Shown: piece after piece, positions 40,957 through 50,265 of the stretch
Layout: each line of letters begins with the position of its first letter
Numbering within the stretch: the stretch's first letter is position 1
Assembly: GCF_030161595.1 (NCBI RefSeq)
Contig: NZ_BSUM01000001.1
Location: 3,472,001-3,536,000 of the forward strand
Reading direction: 5' to 3'
Origin: Litorihabitans aurantiacus
Lineage (GTDB): Bacteria; Actinomycetota; Actinomycetes; Actinomycetales; Beutenbergiaceae
DNA: 64,000 nt
Made by a program: the position numbers and the translations under genes
Notes under the pieces: generated by a model
Told to the model about the DNA's origin: nothing
The model's input: the letters and a program-made list of their open reading frames with translations, nothing else
The model's database searches: none

Positions 40957-41529
40957 TCAGCGCAGGACGGGGAACCGCTGGACGATCGAGGTGCGGGCCC
41001 ACCAGCGGCCGGCGCCCCAGGTGTCGCCGGCGAGGGTGACGGCGGGGATCAGCAGCAGCATCGCCTCCATCCAGTGCGAGTCGAGGACCGGGTTGGTCCC
41101 GTGCTCGCCGACCCACGGCAGCGCCACCAGGTACATGAACAGCATCAGCAGCACGCCCGAGACGGCGGCGATCCGGACGCCCGCGCCCACCAGCATCGCG
41201 ACGCCGATCCCGAGCAGGCCGAGCATGAAGATCGCGTCACCGAACGGGTTGGCGAACAGGGTCTGGTAGAGGCTCTTGAGGGGCTGGTCGTCGGCGATCG
41301 CGTTGTTGATGTAGCCCTGGGCGGGGGTGCCGCCGGCGAGGACCGAGCGCTCGGGCGCCGTCGTGAAGCCGAGGCCGAACAGCTTGTCGAGGAAGGCCCA
41401 CACGAAGTACGAGCCGATGACGATGCGGGCCACGGCCAGCACCCGCCGCGCGAGCGGGCTGGTGACGATGTCCTCCTGCTGCCTCACCCGGGCGGGGAGG
41501 GTGCTGGGGCGGTGGGCGGTGGCGGTCAT
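40957..41529 (-). CDS. DoxX family membrane protein
   Basis: This 190-residue, four-helix inner membrane protein has helices at about residues 35-53, 95-117, 121-143 and 152-170. The family opening RVLAVARIVIGSYFVWAFLDK is present. The function of this branch is not established; related proteins take part in redox or quinone metabolism. ATG 41529 has an AAGGGA ribosome site. Upstream lies 833 bases of repeats to the isomerase gene, and no operon partner is evident. Confidence 0.88.
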   Translation of the reverse strand: MTATAHRPSTLPARVRQQEDIVTSPLARRVLAVARIVIGSYFVWAFLDKLFGLGFTTAPERSVLAGGTPAQGYINNAIADDQPLKSLYQTLFANPFGDAIFMLGLLGIGVAMLVGAGVRIAAVSGVLLMLFMYLVALPWVGEHGTNPVLDSHWMEAMLLLIPAVTLAGDTWGAGRWWARTSIVQRFPVLR

Positions 41530-41726
41530 CGTCGGGTTCCCTTCGGGACTGGAATCACTCGGTGTGATCCGGTACCTCAAGGATTCCGCGCTCTGGCAAC
41601 GGAAACAGGGGGCCGAAGTCCCAGGGAGTCTCGCCGTCGAGAGGCCCGACGTCGAGCGACCGGTCCGCGAGTCTCGCCGGGCGGGCCCACGGCGGAGCCC
41701 GTTCCGACTCCCTTCTGACCGCGCCC

Positions 41727-42509
41727 TCAGGGCCGCACGAGGAACGTCAGGCGGTCGACGCCGTCGGGCAGCTCGAGCGCCGCGACGCCGCCCGTCGCCT
41801 CGATCTCGGCGGGCGAGCGCGGGACGAACACGCTCAGCTCGAAGCCGGCGCCGCCGTCGGGACGCTGCGCGGCGGCCGCGCGCACTTGCGCGACCCGCTC
41901 GGCCAGCGCGGGTCCGCTCGCGCCGGTGATGTTGGCGCCGTCGGCGATCCGGGTGGCGAGCTCGAGCGTCGCGCGCGTGCTGCCGCCGATCACGACCGGC
42001 GGGCGGGGCCCGACCACCACGCCACTGAGACCGTGCGTCGCCACCGACCCCGTCGCGTCCTCCCCGCGCCAGATCGCGTCCAGCGCGGCGACGTGCTCGA
42101 CCAGCAGCTCGCGACGGCGCGCGGCCGGTCGCACCGTCCGGCCGACCGCGGCGTCCTCGCGGGCGAACGGCGAGCCGGGCCCGGCACCCGCCCCGATCCC
42201 GGCGACCACGCGGCCGGGCGCGAGCTGCCCGAGCGTGTCGAGCGCGAGGGCGAGCTGGACGGGGTGGCGGTTGTGGATGTTGGCCACGAGCGTGCCGATC
42301 CGCAGCCGCGAGGTGCGGGCGGCGATGGCGCCGAGCAGCACGAACGGGTCGCGCGCCGCGCCTTCGCCGGGGGCGCCGGGCGAGGCGAGGGAGCTGAGGT
42401 GGTCGAAGACCCACACGCCGTCGTACCCCTCGCCCGCGGCGCGGACGGCCGCCTCCACGATCGCGCGCGCATCGCCCCCGAACGTGGACAGGACGAGGTC
42501 GTGCTTCAC
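41727..42509 (-). CDS. LLM-class F420-dependent oxidoreductase
   Basis: This luciferase-like TIM-barrel flavin/F420 oxidoreductase has 260 residues. Family features are YDGVWVFDHLSS, the segment RTSRLRIGTLVANIHNRHPVQ, GRVVAGIGAGAG, and PPVVIGGSTRATLELATRIADGAN. GTG 42509 overlaps the stop of the quinone oxidoreductase gene as GTGA, so the pair is co-translated. The physiological substrate is unknown. Confidence 0.9.
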   Translation of the reverse strand: MKHDLVLSTFGGDARAIVEAAVRAAGEGYDGVWVFDHLSSLASPGAPGEGAARDPFVLLGAIAARTSRLRIGTLVANIHNRHPVQLALALDTLGQLAPGRVVAGIGAGAGPGSPFAREDAAVGRTVRPAARRRELLVEHVAALDAIWRGEDATGSVATHGLSGVVVGPRPPVVIGGSTRATLELATRIADGANITGASGPALAERVAQVRAAAAQRPDGGAGFELSVFVPRSPAEIEATGGVAALELPDGVDRLTFLVRP

Positions 42510-43506
42510 GGCAGTAGCACCACGCTGCCGACGGCGCTGCCCTCGCGCAGCATCGTGTGCGCCTCGGCGGCCCGCGCCAGCGGCAGCTCGGCGTGCACGA
42601 GCGGGCGGATGCGGCCGGCGGTGACGTGGGGGAGGAGGTGCGTGGCGACGTCGGCGACCACCGCGGCCTTCTCGGCCGCCGGGCGCGCGCGCAGCGTGGT
42701 GCCGTGCACGCTCGCGCGCTTCTGCATCAGCGTGAGGAGGTCGAGCTCGCCGCGCCGCCCGTCCTGCGTGGCGATGACGACGAGCCGGCCCCCGGTCGCG
42801 AGGCGCGCGAGGTTCTCGCCGAGCGCGCCGCCGCCCAGCACGTCGAGCACGACGTCGACGCCGCGCCCGCCCGTCGCCTCGAGCACGTCCGCGGTCACGC
42901 CCGCGGCGTCGCGCTCGCGGTGGTCGATGACGACGGCGGCGCCCAGCCCGCGCACGACGTCCACCTTGGCGGTGCTCGCCGTCGCGATGACGCGTGCGCC
43001 GAGCGCCGCGCCGACCTGGACCGCGACGGACCCGACGCCGCCCGCGCCGCCGAGCACGAGGAGGGTCTCGCCTGCGCGCAGGGCCCCGACGGGGCGGTCG
43101 CCGACGCCCACGAGGTTGGACCAGACCGTGGCGAGCGCCTCGGGGAGCGCCGCCGCCTGCGCGTCGGTGAGCCGCGCGCCGTCGGGCCCCGGGGGATCTC
43201 CAGGAGCTGGCCGGCCGGGGCGACGACGTGCGTGGCGTACCCGCCGCCGGCCAGGAGCGCGGCGACGCGATCGCCGTCGTGCCACCGCGTGACGCCCTCC
43301 CCGACCGCCTCGATCACGCCCGCGACCTCGAGCCCGGGGTAGGCGGGCGCGCCGGGCGGGGGCGGGTAGTGCCCGGCGACCTGCATGAGGTCGGCGCGGT
43401 TCACGCCCGCGGCGCCGACGTGGATCAGGACCTCGCCCGGCCCCGGCGCGGGGGTGGGGACGGTGGCGGGGTGCAGCGCGCCGTCGCGCACCTGCTGGAT
43501 CTCCAT
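42506..43506 (-). CDS. Zinc-free NADPH:quinone oxidoreductase (MDR superfamily); one frame break
   Basis: This is an NADPH-dependent medium-chain reductase of about 333 residues after repair. The N-terminal GroES-like part contains GPGEVLIHVGAAGVNRADLMQ and YPGLEVAGVIEAVG. The Rossmann part contains LLVLGGAGGVGSVAVQVG. No zinc-ligand set is visible, as expected for quinone reductases. The frame breaks at G run 43191-43195; one extra base gives LEIPPGPDGARLTDAQAAAL. ATG 43506 is chosen because MEIQQV is the usual start and a -10 element is just upstream. Confidence 0.87.
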
Positions 43507-43513
43507 GCTCGCG

Positions 43514-43519
43514 AACGTA
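43514..43519 (-). promoter_or_regulatory. -10 element of a leaderless quinone oxidoreductase promoter
   Basis: TACGTT on the minus strand ends seven bases before ATG 43506. Confidence 0.45.
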
Positions 43520-43556
43520 TCAGCGACCTCCGACACGCCTCAGACACCCGCAGGCG

Positions 43557-43562
43557 TAGCCT
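43557..43562 (+). promoter_or_regulatory. -10 element of a leaderless Ddn-like promoter
   Basis: TAGCCT ends six bases before ATG 43569, back-to-back with the minus-strand promoter at 43514-43519. Confidence 0.45.
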
Positions 43563-43568
43563 CGGGGC

Positions 43569-44024
43569 ATGCCTCTTCACGGTGAGTACGCGCCGAGCAC
43601 GTCCGACTGGGCCCGCGAGCAGGCCGAGCTGATCGAGAGCTCCGGCGGCACGCAGGGCACGGAGATGCGCGGTATGAAGGTGATCCTGCTGACGACGCTC
43701 GGGGCGAAATCGGGCAAGCTGCGCAAGACGGTCCTGATGCGGGTCGAGCACGATGGCGCGTACGCGGTCGTCGCGTCGCTCGGCGGGGCGCCGCAGCACC
43801 CGCAGTGGTACTTCAACATGCTCGCCGAGCCGCTCGTCGAGCTGCAGGACGGGACCGCGAAGGGCGACTACGTCTCGCGCGAGGTGACCGGCGAGGAGAA
43901 GCGCGTGTGGTGGGAGCGGTCGGTGGCCGCGTTCCCGACGTACGCGGACTACCAGGCGGGGACGGATCGCGAGATCCCGGTGCTCGTGCTCGAGCCGGTG
44001 GCGGCGGGCGACGGCGCAGCCTGA
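43569..44024 (+). CDS. F420H2-dependent Ddn-family oxidoreductase
   Basis: This 151-residue split-barrel protein belongs to the deazaflavin-dependent nitroreductase family. Signatures are [20 protein letters not shown] (F420-phosphate binding), [13 protein letters not shown] and the C-terminal IPVLVLEPV. It is divergent from the quinone oxidoreductase gene with 62 bases between starts. F420 use is inferred from the family and from the LLM-class neighbour. Confidence 0.93.
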   Translation: MPLHGEYAPSTSDWAREQAELIESSGGTQGTEMRGMKVILLTTLGAKSGKLRKTVLMRVEHDGAYAVVASLGGAPQHPQWYFNMLAEPLVELQDGTAKGDYVSREVTGEEKRVWWERSVAAFPTYADYQAGTDREIPVLVLEPVAAGDGAA

Positions 44025-44147
44025 GTCGGGCGCGCGGGGCGCGGCCGGTCGGGGCGCGGGGCGCTCAGGGCCGTGCGCCGCGGCACGCTGGCACAATGGA
44101 CAGGGCTCCGCGGTGCTGTCGTGCCCGGCACGGTGGTTCGCGGGCCG

Positions 44148-44232
44148 GGAGAGGTGACAGAGCGGCCGAATGTGACGGTCTTGAAAACCGTTGTTGTGCA
44201 AGCAACCAGGGGTTCGAATCCCCTCCTCTCCG
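44148..44232 (+). tRNA. tRNA-Ser (anticodon UGA)
   Basis: The acceptor stem GGAGAGG (44148-44154) pairs with CCTCTCC (44225-44231). The anticodon arm is ACGGT-CTTGAAA-ACCGT with anticodon TGA. A long variable arm (class II) and the T-loop GGTTCGAATCC confirm serine. The discriminator is G and the CCA is not encoded. Confidence 0.97.
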
Positions 44233-44242
44233 CCCAACCGTC

Positions 44243-44290
44243 CTCGTGGGGAAGTTCCGCAGGCTGAGGCCTGCGTAACTTTCCCACGAG
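44243..44290. terminator. Strong hairpin terminator after tRNA-Ser(UGA)
   Basis: Arms 44243-44264 and 44269-44290 form a stem of about 21 pairs with one mismatch and a TGAG loop. It can also stop the convergent lipoprotein transcript ending at 44299. Confidence 0.85.
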
Positions 44291-44298
44291 CGGCCGCG

Positions 44299-45123
44299 TC
44301 ACGGCACGAGTCCCAGGTCGCGCGCCTCCTGGTCCGAGAGGACCTGGCCCGCGGGCGGGGCCTCGATGGCGGGGACGTCGGCGGGGTCCTCGACGTAGAT
44401 CAGACCGCTGGCCAGGCCGCTGGAGTAGTGAATGGCGTGGAGCCCGCCGTCGTCCTCGAGGTAGACCTCCATCGTGGTCGTGCTCGGGACCGCGTCCGGG
44501 ATCGTGACGATCGCGTTCAGAGCGGTGACCTCGACCCCGCGGCTCTCGAACCGGCCGACGTCGGTGAACTCAGGGCCGGCGCTCAGCAGCTCGCGCACGC
44601 GGGTGATCGGATCGTCGAGGTTGGGCGGGGCGCCCTCGTAGGTCACCCACCGCCCGGGTGCGACGGGGGCGGCGGAGATGTAGGTGACGCCGTCGAGCAT
44701 CACGAGGACGAGAGGATCGGTCGCGCCGTTGGTGGCGGACTCCACGCGAGCGGCAACCGGGGTGCGCGTGTAGTCCCACACCGCGGTCCGCTCGATCGAG
44801 TCGCCGTCGGGCGTCGTCTCGCCCTCCTGCGTCGAGACGGTCTCGACGGTGTCGAGACTCGTGAGGAGATTCGCGGCGAGGTCGGGGTCGTCGGCCGGGT
44901 TCTCGCGCTGCCCCGACGACTCCGTGGTCGGCGCGGGGGCGGTCGCCTCCGGTGCGTCGAACGCTGTCGCCGTGTCGGACGGTTCTGCCGCGCCGGAGGC
45001 GCTCGGCTCGATGGTCCGCTCCTGGGTGTCGCTGCCGGGGTCTACTGCACATGAGCTGAGAAGGAGCCCGACGGCGACGACGCCGACGGCGAGAACGGCA
45101 GGGTTCGAGCGGGTGCGGGCCAT
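44299..45123 (-). CDS. Secreted lipoprotein, LppX/LprG-like fold suspected
   Basis: This 274-residue lipoprotein has a signal peptide and lipobox (VGLLLSSC, Cys about residue 25). A Ser/Thr/Glu-rich spacer to about residue 75 precedes a beta-rich domain (WDYTRTPVAARVES, LVMLDGVTYISAAP, MEVYLEDDGGLHAIHY). The layout resembles lipid-binding LppX/LprAFG-type proteins, but no diagnostic motif allows a firm call. ATG 45123 follows a GGAGG site. It is the last of three minus-strand genes for exported proteins. Confidence 0.8.
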   Translation of the reverse strand: MARTRSNPAVLAVGVVAVGLLLSSCAVDPGSDTQERTIEPSASGAAEPSDTATAFDAPEATAPAPTTESSGQRENPADDPDLAANLLTSLDTVETVSTQEGETTPDGDSIERTAVWDYTRTPVAARVESATNGATDPLVLVMLDGVTYISAAPVAPGRWVTYEGAPPNLDDPITRVRELLSAGPEFTDVGRFESRGVEVTALNAIVTIPDAVPSTTTMEVYLEDDGGLHAIHYSSGLASGLIYVEDPADVPAIEAPPAGQVLSDQEARDLGLVP

Positions 45124-45245
45124 GGGGACCTCCGAGACGGTGGGTGGTCCTTGAACGCTAAACCGTCTCAAACGACCTCAGGGTCGAGCCGGGTGGATCT
45201 GTGGACAACCGCGGCGGGGCGACGGCGTAAGACGCCACTCACGGC

Positions 45246-46235
45246 TCAGGGGCCCTTGTTGGTGGTGAGGTTGGTGGGTCGGTCGGTGACGGGGACGTCG
45301 ATGGCGTTCTCGAGGTCGTAGTCGAAGGTGCCGTTCTGGGTGGGGCCTTGCCAGGTGATGGTCCAGTTGCTGGTGGCGGTGAGGGTGTAGGTGCCGGGGG
45401 TGGTCCAGCGGTGGCCGCAGTCGGGGTCACCTTGGAGGCTCATGCTGATGGGCGCGGTCGCGACCTCGTCGCGGGTGCAGGTGCGGGTGCTGCCGTCGCC
45501 GGTGTCGTACGTGACGTCGTCCAGGGTGGCGTTCAGCGTGATGGTGATGCCCTGTTCGGTGACGGTGGTGCCGATGGGTCCGATGGCGGGTGGTCCGCCT
45601 TCTGCCCAGAAGTAGGCGGGGGCGCCGATGAGGACGTTCGGGTCGGCGAGGTTGGGGCGCGGGGCCATGCCGACTGTCACCGGCGCGAGGTTGAGCTGAG
45701 CCAATGCCGCGCGGGCGAGCGCGGCCTCGTCGATCGGCGCCGCGACGGGTGGCTGGGCCTGCCAAACGGATTCGGTGCCCTCGCACTCCGCGATCGTGTC
45801 CCCGACCTGGATCGTGCACGGGTACGGGGTGCACGTCACGACGACCCCGTCTTCACGGCCGGCCCAGATCGGGTCCTCGCGGGGCGGTTGCGGCTGGTCG
45901 ACCCGGGCGTAGCACTTCCCATTCCACGATCCGGCGAACGATGTGCAGGGGATAGTTCTCCCGGCCCATGTGCACGAGACCGGTGGCTGACCGACCTCCA
46001 CCGGTTCTCCGGGGTTGATGATGGGTCGAGGGGGAGTGACGGAGCCGTCGCACCCCGCAGCGGCTCCGAGGAACCTCTTCTCCTCGCAGTCGATGGCCGG
46101 GAGTGGAGCGGTCGGGGCAGCCTGTGCCGCCACGGGAGTTGCGATCACGGCGAGGGCCAGGATCCCGAGGAGCGCGACCGCGCGCAAAAGATGGTCCATC
46201 GATCGGGGGAGCGACGCGAGCTGTGTGCTCAGCAC
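45246..46235 (-). CDS. Secreted protein of unknown function with a PKD-like domain
   Basis: This 329-residue exported protein has a hydrophobic signal segment (LLGILALAVIATPVAAQA) and no lipobox. Eight or more cysteines lie in the first 150 residues (for example CTWAGRTIPCTSF and CTPYPCTIQ), suggesting disulfides. The C-terminal part has CGHRWTTPGTYTLTATSNWTITW, typical of a PKD/beta-sandwich domain. GTG 46235 overlaps the end of the upstream lipoprotein gene by seven bases, supporting coupled expression; an internal ATG at 46199 is an alternative start. Function not recognised. Confidence 0.75.
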   Translation of the reverse strand: MLSTQLASLPRSMDHLLRAVALLGILALAVIATPVAAQAAPTAPLPAIDCEEKRFLGAAAGCDGSVTPPRPIINPGEPVEVGQPPVSCTWAGRTIPCTSFAGSWNGKCYARVDQPQPPREDPIWAGREDGVVVTCTPYPCTIQVGDTIAECEGTESVWQAQPPVAAPIDEAALARAALAQLNLAPVTVGMAPRPNLADPNVLIGAPAYFWAEGGPPAIGPIGTTVTEQGITITLNATLDDVTYDTGDGSTRTCTRDEVATAPISMSLQGDPDCGHRWTTPGTYTLTATSNWTITWQGPTQNGTFDYDLENAIDVPVTDRPTNLTTNKGP

Positions 46236-46858
46236 CCGTCAGCCTTCGTCTGGTCCAACGTGATGAACACCCAGTTGCCGCTCTCACGGTGCTCGATCAC
46301 GGCGCTGTAGCTCGTGCGCGGCTGTCCCGCCTTCGGGATCTCCGATCCGTCCGGAAGGTAGATGCGAACGGCTTCGTTGTTCTCGCAGTAGGTGACCTGC
46401 ACGCTGGGGCGCCCGTCGACTCCGGGAGTGGGAGTCGCTCGGAAGTCCTCCACGCTGGCGGTCCCCTCGGTGCGCAGCTGATCGGTTTCTGCCTGGGCGA
46501 AGACCGACCCCCAGTAGTCGGTGAGTTCCACCGTCCCCCAGTAGGGGAGGAGAGTCGCGGCCCAGTTCTCGAAGTTGGCAGCCCCTACCTCTGCCTGCGC
46601 CGCGTAGTACTCGACGACGGTCGCCTTCGCCGCCTCGATGTTCTGCTCCTCGGGCGTTAGCGTCGGCGTCTCGCTCTCGCTCGCCGTCGGGCTCGGAGTC
46701 TCGGTCTCCGTCTCGCTAGGTTCCGCCGACGTCGTCGCCGTCGAGCTCCCCGTCGGCTCCGGCGGATCGTCCGGCGAGCAGGCGACGAGCCCACCCGCAA
46801 TCAACCCCACCGCAGCGATCCCCGCCGCTCCGCGCACGTAGCGCCCACCTCTGGTCAT
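46229..46858 (-). CDS. Small secreted lipoprotein, unknown function
   Basis: This 209-residue lipoprotein has the lipobox GLVAC, a Ser/Thr/Glu/Pro-rich linker (residues about 30-70) and a C-terminal domain of about 135 residues (VEYYAAQAEVGAANFENW, VQVTYCENNEAVRIYLPDGS, YSAVIEHRESGNWVFITLDQ). The last part looks like an NTF2/SnoaL-type or DUF6318-like domain. This is a tentative fold assignment. It is first in the unit with the PKD-like secreted protein and is divergent from 47008. Confidence 0.75.
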   Translation of the reverse strand: MTRGGRYVRGAAGIAAVGLIAGGLVACSPDDPPEPTGSSTATTSAEPSETETETPSPTASESETPTLTPEEQNIEAAKATVVEYYAAQAEVGAANFENWAATLLPYWGTVELTDYWGSVFAQAETDQLRTEGTASVEDFRATPTPGVDGRPSVQVTYCENNEAVRIYLPDGSEIPKAGQPRTSYSAVIEHRESGNWVFITLDQTKADGC

Positions 46859-47007
46859 GGCCCCGCCCCCTGACGATCCAGATCTGGGCCGAGACTAGGC
46901 CACCACCCGCGCACCCACCAGACCCACCGCACATCTGTGGACACGCGCGCGAAACCCTCCGTGCCGTACCGTGGCACCACCGAATCCCCGCCCCGAAAGA
47001 GGCCCCC

Positions 47008-47511
47008 GTGAGTGTCGTCGCCGAGCACGCCGTCGTCTCCATCCAGGTCGCGGACTTCGCGATGGCCGAGCCCGGCGGGAAGGCCACGATCGTCGGCTCC
47101 GGCATCTCGGTCCTGACCCACACGGCGGGCAAGGCGTCCACGACGCGGTTCAGCGTCGTCGTCGAGATCGAGGTCCCCTACGACCTCCTGCCCCAGGACT
47201 TCCCGATCGAGGTCGCGCTCGTCGACGGCGCGGGCGGCCTCGTCTCGCCGGGCGGCGGTCAGCCGCTGCGCATCGCCCAGCTCGCGAGCGTCGAGCGCCC
47301 CCAGCGCACCGCCGGCCTGTCCTACCCGCGCGAGGCCCTGCGCGGCCGCACCCGCATGGTCGTCGACTTCGCCCAGGGCCTGCCGTTGCCCGCCGACGCC
47401 GCCTACGCCTGGCGCGTGCTGGTCGACGGCGACGAGACCCGCTCCTGGACCTACCCGTTCGCCGTCGCGACGTCGGGTGCGGCCACGGGAGCCGGCCCCG
47501 TCATCGGCTGA
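47008..47511 (+). CDS. DUF6941-like protein
   Basis: This 167-residue soluble protein lacks a signal peptide. Features are the opening ISIQVADFAMAEPGGKATIVGSG-like pattern (start at residue 8), a central VVVEIEVPYDLLPQDFPIEVAL, and the C-terminal WRVLVDGDETRSWTYPFAV. These resemble the actinobacterial DUF6941 family. Function unknown. GTG 47008 is the only start giving the full first strand. Two large hairpins follow. Confidence 0.7.
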   Translation: MSVVAEHAVVSIQVADFAMAEPGGKATIVGSGISVLTHTAGKASTTRFSVVVEIEVPYDLLPQDFPIEVALVDGAGGLVSPGGGQPLRIAQLASVERPQRTAGLSYPREALRGRTRMVVDFAQGLPLPADAAYAWRVLVDGDETRSWTYPFAVATSGAATGAGPVIG

Positions 47512-47532
47512 TCCGCCCGACCCCTCACGAGA

Positions 47533-47578
47533 ACGTCAGAGGCCGCGGTATCCACACGGATACCGCGGCCTGTGACGT
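47533..47578. terminator. Hairpin after the DUF6941-like gene
   Basis: A perfect 13-bp stem (47541-47553 with 47558-47570) with an ACAC loop is extended by ACGTCA/TGACGT outer arms at 47533-47538 and 47573-47578. Confidence 0.8.
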
Positions 47579-47598
47579 CCTCGACCTCGCCCGACCTG

Positions 47599-47656
47599 CC
47601 GAGAACGTCCTGGGCCGCGTTCACGGGTCGGTTCGCGCGGCCCAGGACGTTCTCGG
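47599..47656. repeat. Second large inverted repeat
   Basis: Perfect 21-base arms (47599-47619 and 47636-47656) flank a 16-base loop. The left arm GAGAACGTC..GGGCCGCG resembles the start of the preceding hairpin (GAGAACGTCAGAGGCCGCG), so the two are probably related palindromic elements. Together they separate convergent genes. Confidence 0.75.
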
Positions 47657-47703
47657 CGGGGTGGGGGGTGGGTGTCCGGGACGGGGACGGGGCGGAGTTG
47701 GAC

Positions 47704-49481
47704 TCAGGAGTCGGTGGTCGCGCCGGCACCCGCACCGGCAGCCGGCGGCTCGCCCGTCCCGCCGCCCATCGGGCCACCGGCGGGCGGCTCGCCCATCTCG
47801 CCGCCACCCATCGGCCCACCGGCCGGCGGCTCGCCCATCTGGCCCCCGCCACCCATCGGCCCACCCATCCCGCCGGCCGCCGCCACCCCGGCGACCACGT
47901 CGACGGATGCTCCGCCGTCGACCGTCACCGTGTACGTCTCGCCGGTCACGATCGCGTCCGAGGAGTACACGACCGACGCTGTCGCCTTCGAAGCGGCCAG
48001 CGTCGCCACCTCCGCCCCGGAGGAGTCCGTCACCACCACGCTCGACCCCGCCGGCGCGTCCACGGTCGCCGCGATCCAGCCCTGCGCCGAGTCCGCCGAC
48101 GGCGAGACCGCCATCCCCGCCGACCCCAGCGCCGCCAGCGTGCCGCCGGAGACGTCGAACGCACCGTCGACGTCGAGCGCGCCGTTGCCGTCGTTCGTCG
48201 GGCCGTTCACGACGACGTCGCCCCCGGTCATCGTCAGCGCGCCGTTCGCGTCCAGCCCGTCGCCGTCGGCGCTCACCACGACCGATCCGGCGGAGATGAG
48301 GATCCAGCGCTCGGTCGCGGTGTCGGAGGCGGCGTTCACGCCGTCGTCCGACGCCGTGACGTCCACGTCCGCGCCCACGAGCGCGATCGTCGCCGCCTCG
48401 ACGCCCTCGTAGGACGCCGTGACGGTGACCGTCCCGCCGCCGAGCACCACCGAGGCCTCGCCCTTGACCGCGTCGTCGACGGCGGAGACGGTCAGCTCGC
48501 CGTCGCCCACGATCGTGTCGGTCTGGGCGATCACGCCGTCGTCGCCCGCGGTCACGGCCACCGTGCCGCCGAGGATCGCGATGTAGCCGGCGGTCGCGTC
48601 CTCGTCGTCGTCGGCCTTCATCCCGTCGCCGCCCGAGGTGACCGTGAGGCTCCCCCGAGCACGACGAGGTAGTCCTTGCCGCGCACGCCGTCGTCGGCCG
48701 CGTCGACCGTGATGTCGCCGCCCGCGATCACGAGCCCGTCCTTGGAGGTGATGCCGTCGTAGCTGCGCCCCGTCACGGTGAGGGCGCCCGACCCGGCGAT
48801 CGTGAGGTCCGCCGTCGAGTACAGCGCGGCGTTCGGCGCGTCCTCGGCGTCGGCGTCCACGTACGTCTCCGCGTCGGTGAGCGCGTTGGTCGAGCCGTCC
48901 GCGAGCACGACGACGATGCTGCCCGCGTCGGTCACCTGAAGCGGGGCGGTGGTGGAGGAGGTGAGGTCCGCGCCGTCGAGCACGAGCCGCACCACCCCGT
49001 CATCCGTCGTATCGACGACGATCTGCCCGTCCGTCAGCGTCCCGGACACCACGTAGGTCCCGGCCGCGGTGATGGTGACGGTGCCGCCGTCGACCGTGAC
49101 GCCGTCGCCGTCCACGCTCGCGCTCCCGCCCTCGAGCGTGATCGCGACGGCGGAGCCCGCGTCGTAGGACGCGTCGCCCTCCTCGTAGGCCAGGTTCGCG
49201 GCGAGCGCGGCGTCGACGCCGGTGAGCGAGGCGTCTGCCGTGGCGGGGGAGCCGGTCGCGGTGGTGCCGCCGGGGCCGGCCTGGCCGCCCTGCTCGCCCT
49301 GCTCGGCGGGCGCTGTCGAGGAGGACGACGCGGCGTCGCCGTCCGCACCGGACGCGGAGGCTGTCCCGCACGCGGCGAGGACGCCGAGGCCGAGCGTGGC
49401 GGCGAGGGTGGTGGCGACGGCGCCGCGCAGCGATCGCAGCGCGGCGGGACGGTGACGGCGGGGGTTGGTCGAGGGTCGCAC
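47704..49481 (-). CDS. Carbohydrate-binding lipoprotein of the Cthe_2159/DUF4353 type; one frame break
   Basis: This is a secreted beta-helix protein of about 592 residues after repair. Lipobox LGVLAAC is at residue about 33. The first part has AITLEGGSASVDGDGVTV and TYVVSGTLTDGQIVVD, the DUF4353 hallmark. It is followed by many repeats of the form GGxVTVTAxDDGVxA. A Gly-Met-Pro-rich tail (GGMGGPMGGGGQMGEPPAGG) ends it. The frame breaks at C run 48652-48656; one extra base gives VVLGGSLTVTSGGDGMKADD. The Clostridium relative binds acidic polysaccharide. GTG 49481 has AAGGAG upstream, 12 bases after the VTC gene. Confidence 0.85.
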
Positions 49482-49492
49482 GGTGGTCTCCT

Positions 49493-50265
49493 TCAGGAGG
49501 TGGGGGAGGGGGTGAGGGTGAGGTCGCGCAGGTCGCGCACGAGGCGGTGCCAGCGGTGGTGGGAGGGGGCTGCGCCGTCGGGCGTCTCGGCCGTGAGCGC
49601 GACGCCGCACGCGTACTTCGACAGCCGCACGGGGCGGCGGCCGGAGCGCCACAGCAGGCGGTCGAGCTCGCACGGGCGGCCGGTCGTCTTGGTCTCGAGC
49701 ACGGCGTGGTCCGGCAGGGTCAGGGTGCGTCCGGTCGCGGTGTCGCGCCAGGTGAGCGCGGTATCGACCGTGACGCGGCTGCCGCTGGCGGGCAGGTAGA
49801 AGGTGGTGCGGTCGTAGGCGACCTCGAGGACGGGCGTGAGGGGGCGATCTCGTGGCCGGTGCGCATCCGCACGGTGGCGGCGGCGAAGCGGCGCGCCTCC
49901 TCGGGGGTCGCGACGGCGAGCTCGAGCCGGTCCTTGACCGTCGCGCCGCGCGCGGCGGCGGTCTTGACCTCGAGGTAGGTGAGATCGGGGCCGACGTACG
50001 TGCGGCGTCGGACCTTGAAGCGGTCCGGGCGGCCGAGCGCGGCGAGGCGGTAGGCGGTGAGGTCGGCCGTGTCGAGGTAGGTGGAGCGGTAGGCGTGGGC
50101 GGTCGCGCCGTCGATCGTCAGGACGCGAAGGTCGGGGTCGGCGTGGGCGACGACGGCGAGCTGCGCCGTCGGGAGCAGGTACTTGCGGTCGGTGCGGGTC
50201 AGGAGCGCGGCGCTCGCGACCAGCTCGGCCAGCGTGATCGGGGTGGCGGTGGTGGGCGCGGTCAC
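49493..50265 (-). CDS. VTC-domain (polyphosphate polymerase-like) protein; one frame break
   Basis: This is a triphosphate-tunnel fold protein of about 257 residues after repair. VTC motifs are LLTRTDRKYLLP (basic substrate-binding residues), YRSTYLDTADLTAYR, KVRRRTYV and LEVKTAA, then VLETKTTGRPCELDRLLW near the end. The frame breaks at G run 49840-49844; one extra base gives HEIAPLTPVLEVAYDRTTFYLP. In yeast this domain makes polyphosphate; in bacteria the role is unproven. GTG 50265 overlaps the DUF4956 stop (GTGA). Confidence 0.88.

Noticed and set aside
40324-41039. Short plus-strand frames in the repeat cluster
   Set aside because: They track the 146-base elements, are Arg/Ser-rich and differ between the two copies in length and end.
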